Part shown: in pieces, positions 5,299 through 6,039 of the stretch
How positions within the stretch are numbered: the first letter of the stretch is position 1
Layout of the letters: the number at the start of each line of letters is the position of its first letter
Assembly (NCBI GenBank): GCA_028871235.1
Contig: JAGWNO010000122.1
Coordinates: 1 to 6,039 of the forward strand
Reading direction: 5' to 3'
Source: Gammaproteobacteria bacterium
GTDB lineage: Bacteria; Pseudomonadota; Gammaproteobacteria; Natronospirales; REEB76
DNA: 6,039 nucleotides
Position numbers and translations under genes: made by a program
The notes under the pieces: model-generated
Told to the model about the DNA's origin: nothing
What the model saw: the letters and a program-made list of their open reading frames with translations, nothing else
Database searches by the model: none

Positions 5299-5560
5299 CT
5301 TTCTTTGCTCTCTCTATGGGATCTATCCCCACTCCATTCATGCTAATAACACCCGCGAATATTGCTCCGAAGAAGATTAATGCCCGCTTTGGAAGCAGAA
5401 ATCCGATGATTCCTTCAAAAACGGCAAAACTGCCGATCAGTAACAGTGACATGCCAAGGGACGGCCATGCCGACGCACTCCAAATCCATATGCAGACAAT
5501 TAATCCACTTATGATTCCTGCACCCACACCACACGTGCCGTGGAGTAAACGATTTTGCAC
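5291..5560 (-). CDS. Small hypothetical membrane protein with about three helices
   Basis: I do not recognise a family. The 89-residue product is strongly hydrophobic. Likely membrane segments are about residues 9-28 (glycine-rich, then IVCIWIW), 33-57 (SLGMSLLLIGSFAVFEGIIGF) and 60-76 (ALIFFGAIFAGVIS), and a short charged tail ends DPIERAKKDE. The GTG at 5560 is favoured because AGGA (5571-5568) stands 7 bases upstream. A GTG at 5566, overlapping the liuB stop by 4 bp, would add two residues and is the alternative. It overlaps the hydratase remnant start by 8 bp. Its place just after liuB implies co-expression with leucine catabolism. A transport or membrane-associated role is possible but not shown by the sequence. 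Confidence 0.72.
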   Translation of the reverse strand: MQNRLLHGTCGVGAGIISGLIVCIWIWSASAWPSLGMSLLLIGSFAVFEGIIGFLLPKRALIFFGAIFAGVISMNGVGIDPIERAKKDE

Positions 5561-5562
5561 AT

Positions 5563-6039
<477 letters not shown>

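Overview
This window is a stretch of a leucine/isovalerate catabolism (liu) operon. Every real gene reads on the minus strand, so transcription runs from high to low coordinates. High GC, tight translational overlaps and the liuB-liuC-liuD-liuE order suggest a proteobacterium, most likely gamma- or betaproteobacterial. That placement is inferred from gene style and not from a marker gene.

In order of transcription: the C-terminal third of methylcrotonyl-CoA carboxylase beta subunit LiuB (cut by the right edge); a three-helix membrane protein of about 89 residues; a broken 5' remnant of a liuC-like hydratase gene, ending next to two identical 38-bp direct repeats; an AbrB-type antitoxin and a MazF/PemK toxin (11-bp overlap) with their own promoter and operator-like 8-bp iterons; an intact liuC; a 126-bp MITE-like inverted-repeat element covering the end of liuC; a one-domain cupin protein; LiuD, the biotin-carrying MCC alpha subunit; and LiuE, HMG-CoA lyase, cut by the left edge just before its stop.

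The core pathway is clear. LiuB and LiuD together carboxylate 3-methylcrotonyl-CoA, LiuC hydrates 3-methylglutaconyl-CoA to HMG-CoA, and LiuE splits HMG-CoA into acetyl-CoA and acetoacetate. Isovaleryl-CoA dehydrogenase (liuA) and the operon regulator would be expected beyond the right edge.

The unusual part is about 3399-5300. Here the operon has been rebuilt. An older liuC start, still overlapping the membrane gene upstream, stops after about 42 codons. A toxin-antitoxin cassette follows, and a diverged complete liuC begins 4 bp after the toxin stop. A small inverted-repeat element flanked by ACC on both sides sits at the 3' end of that liuC and supplies its last codons and its stop. The downstream catabolic genes therefore lie behind the toxin-antitoxin promoter and a potential long hairpin.
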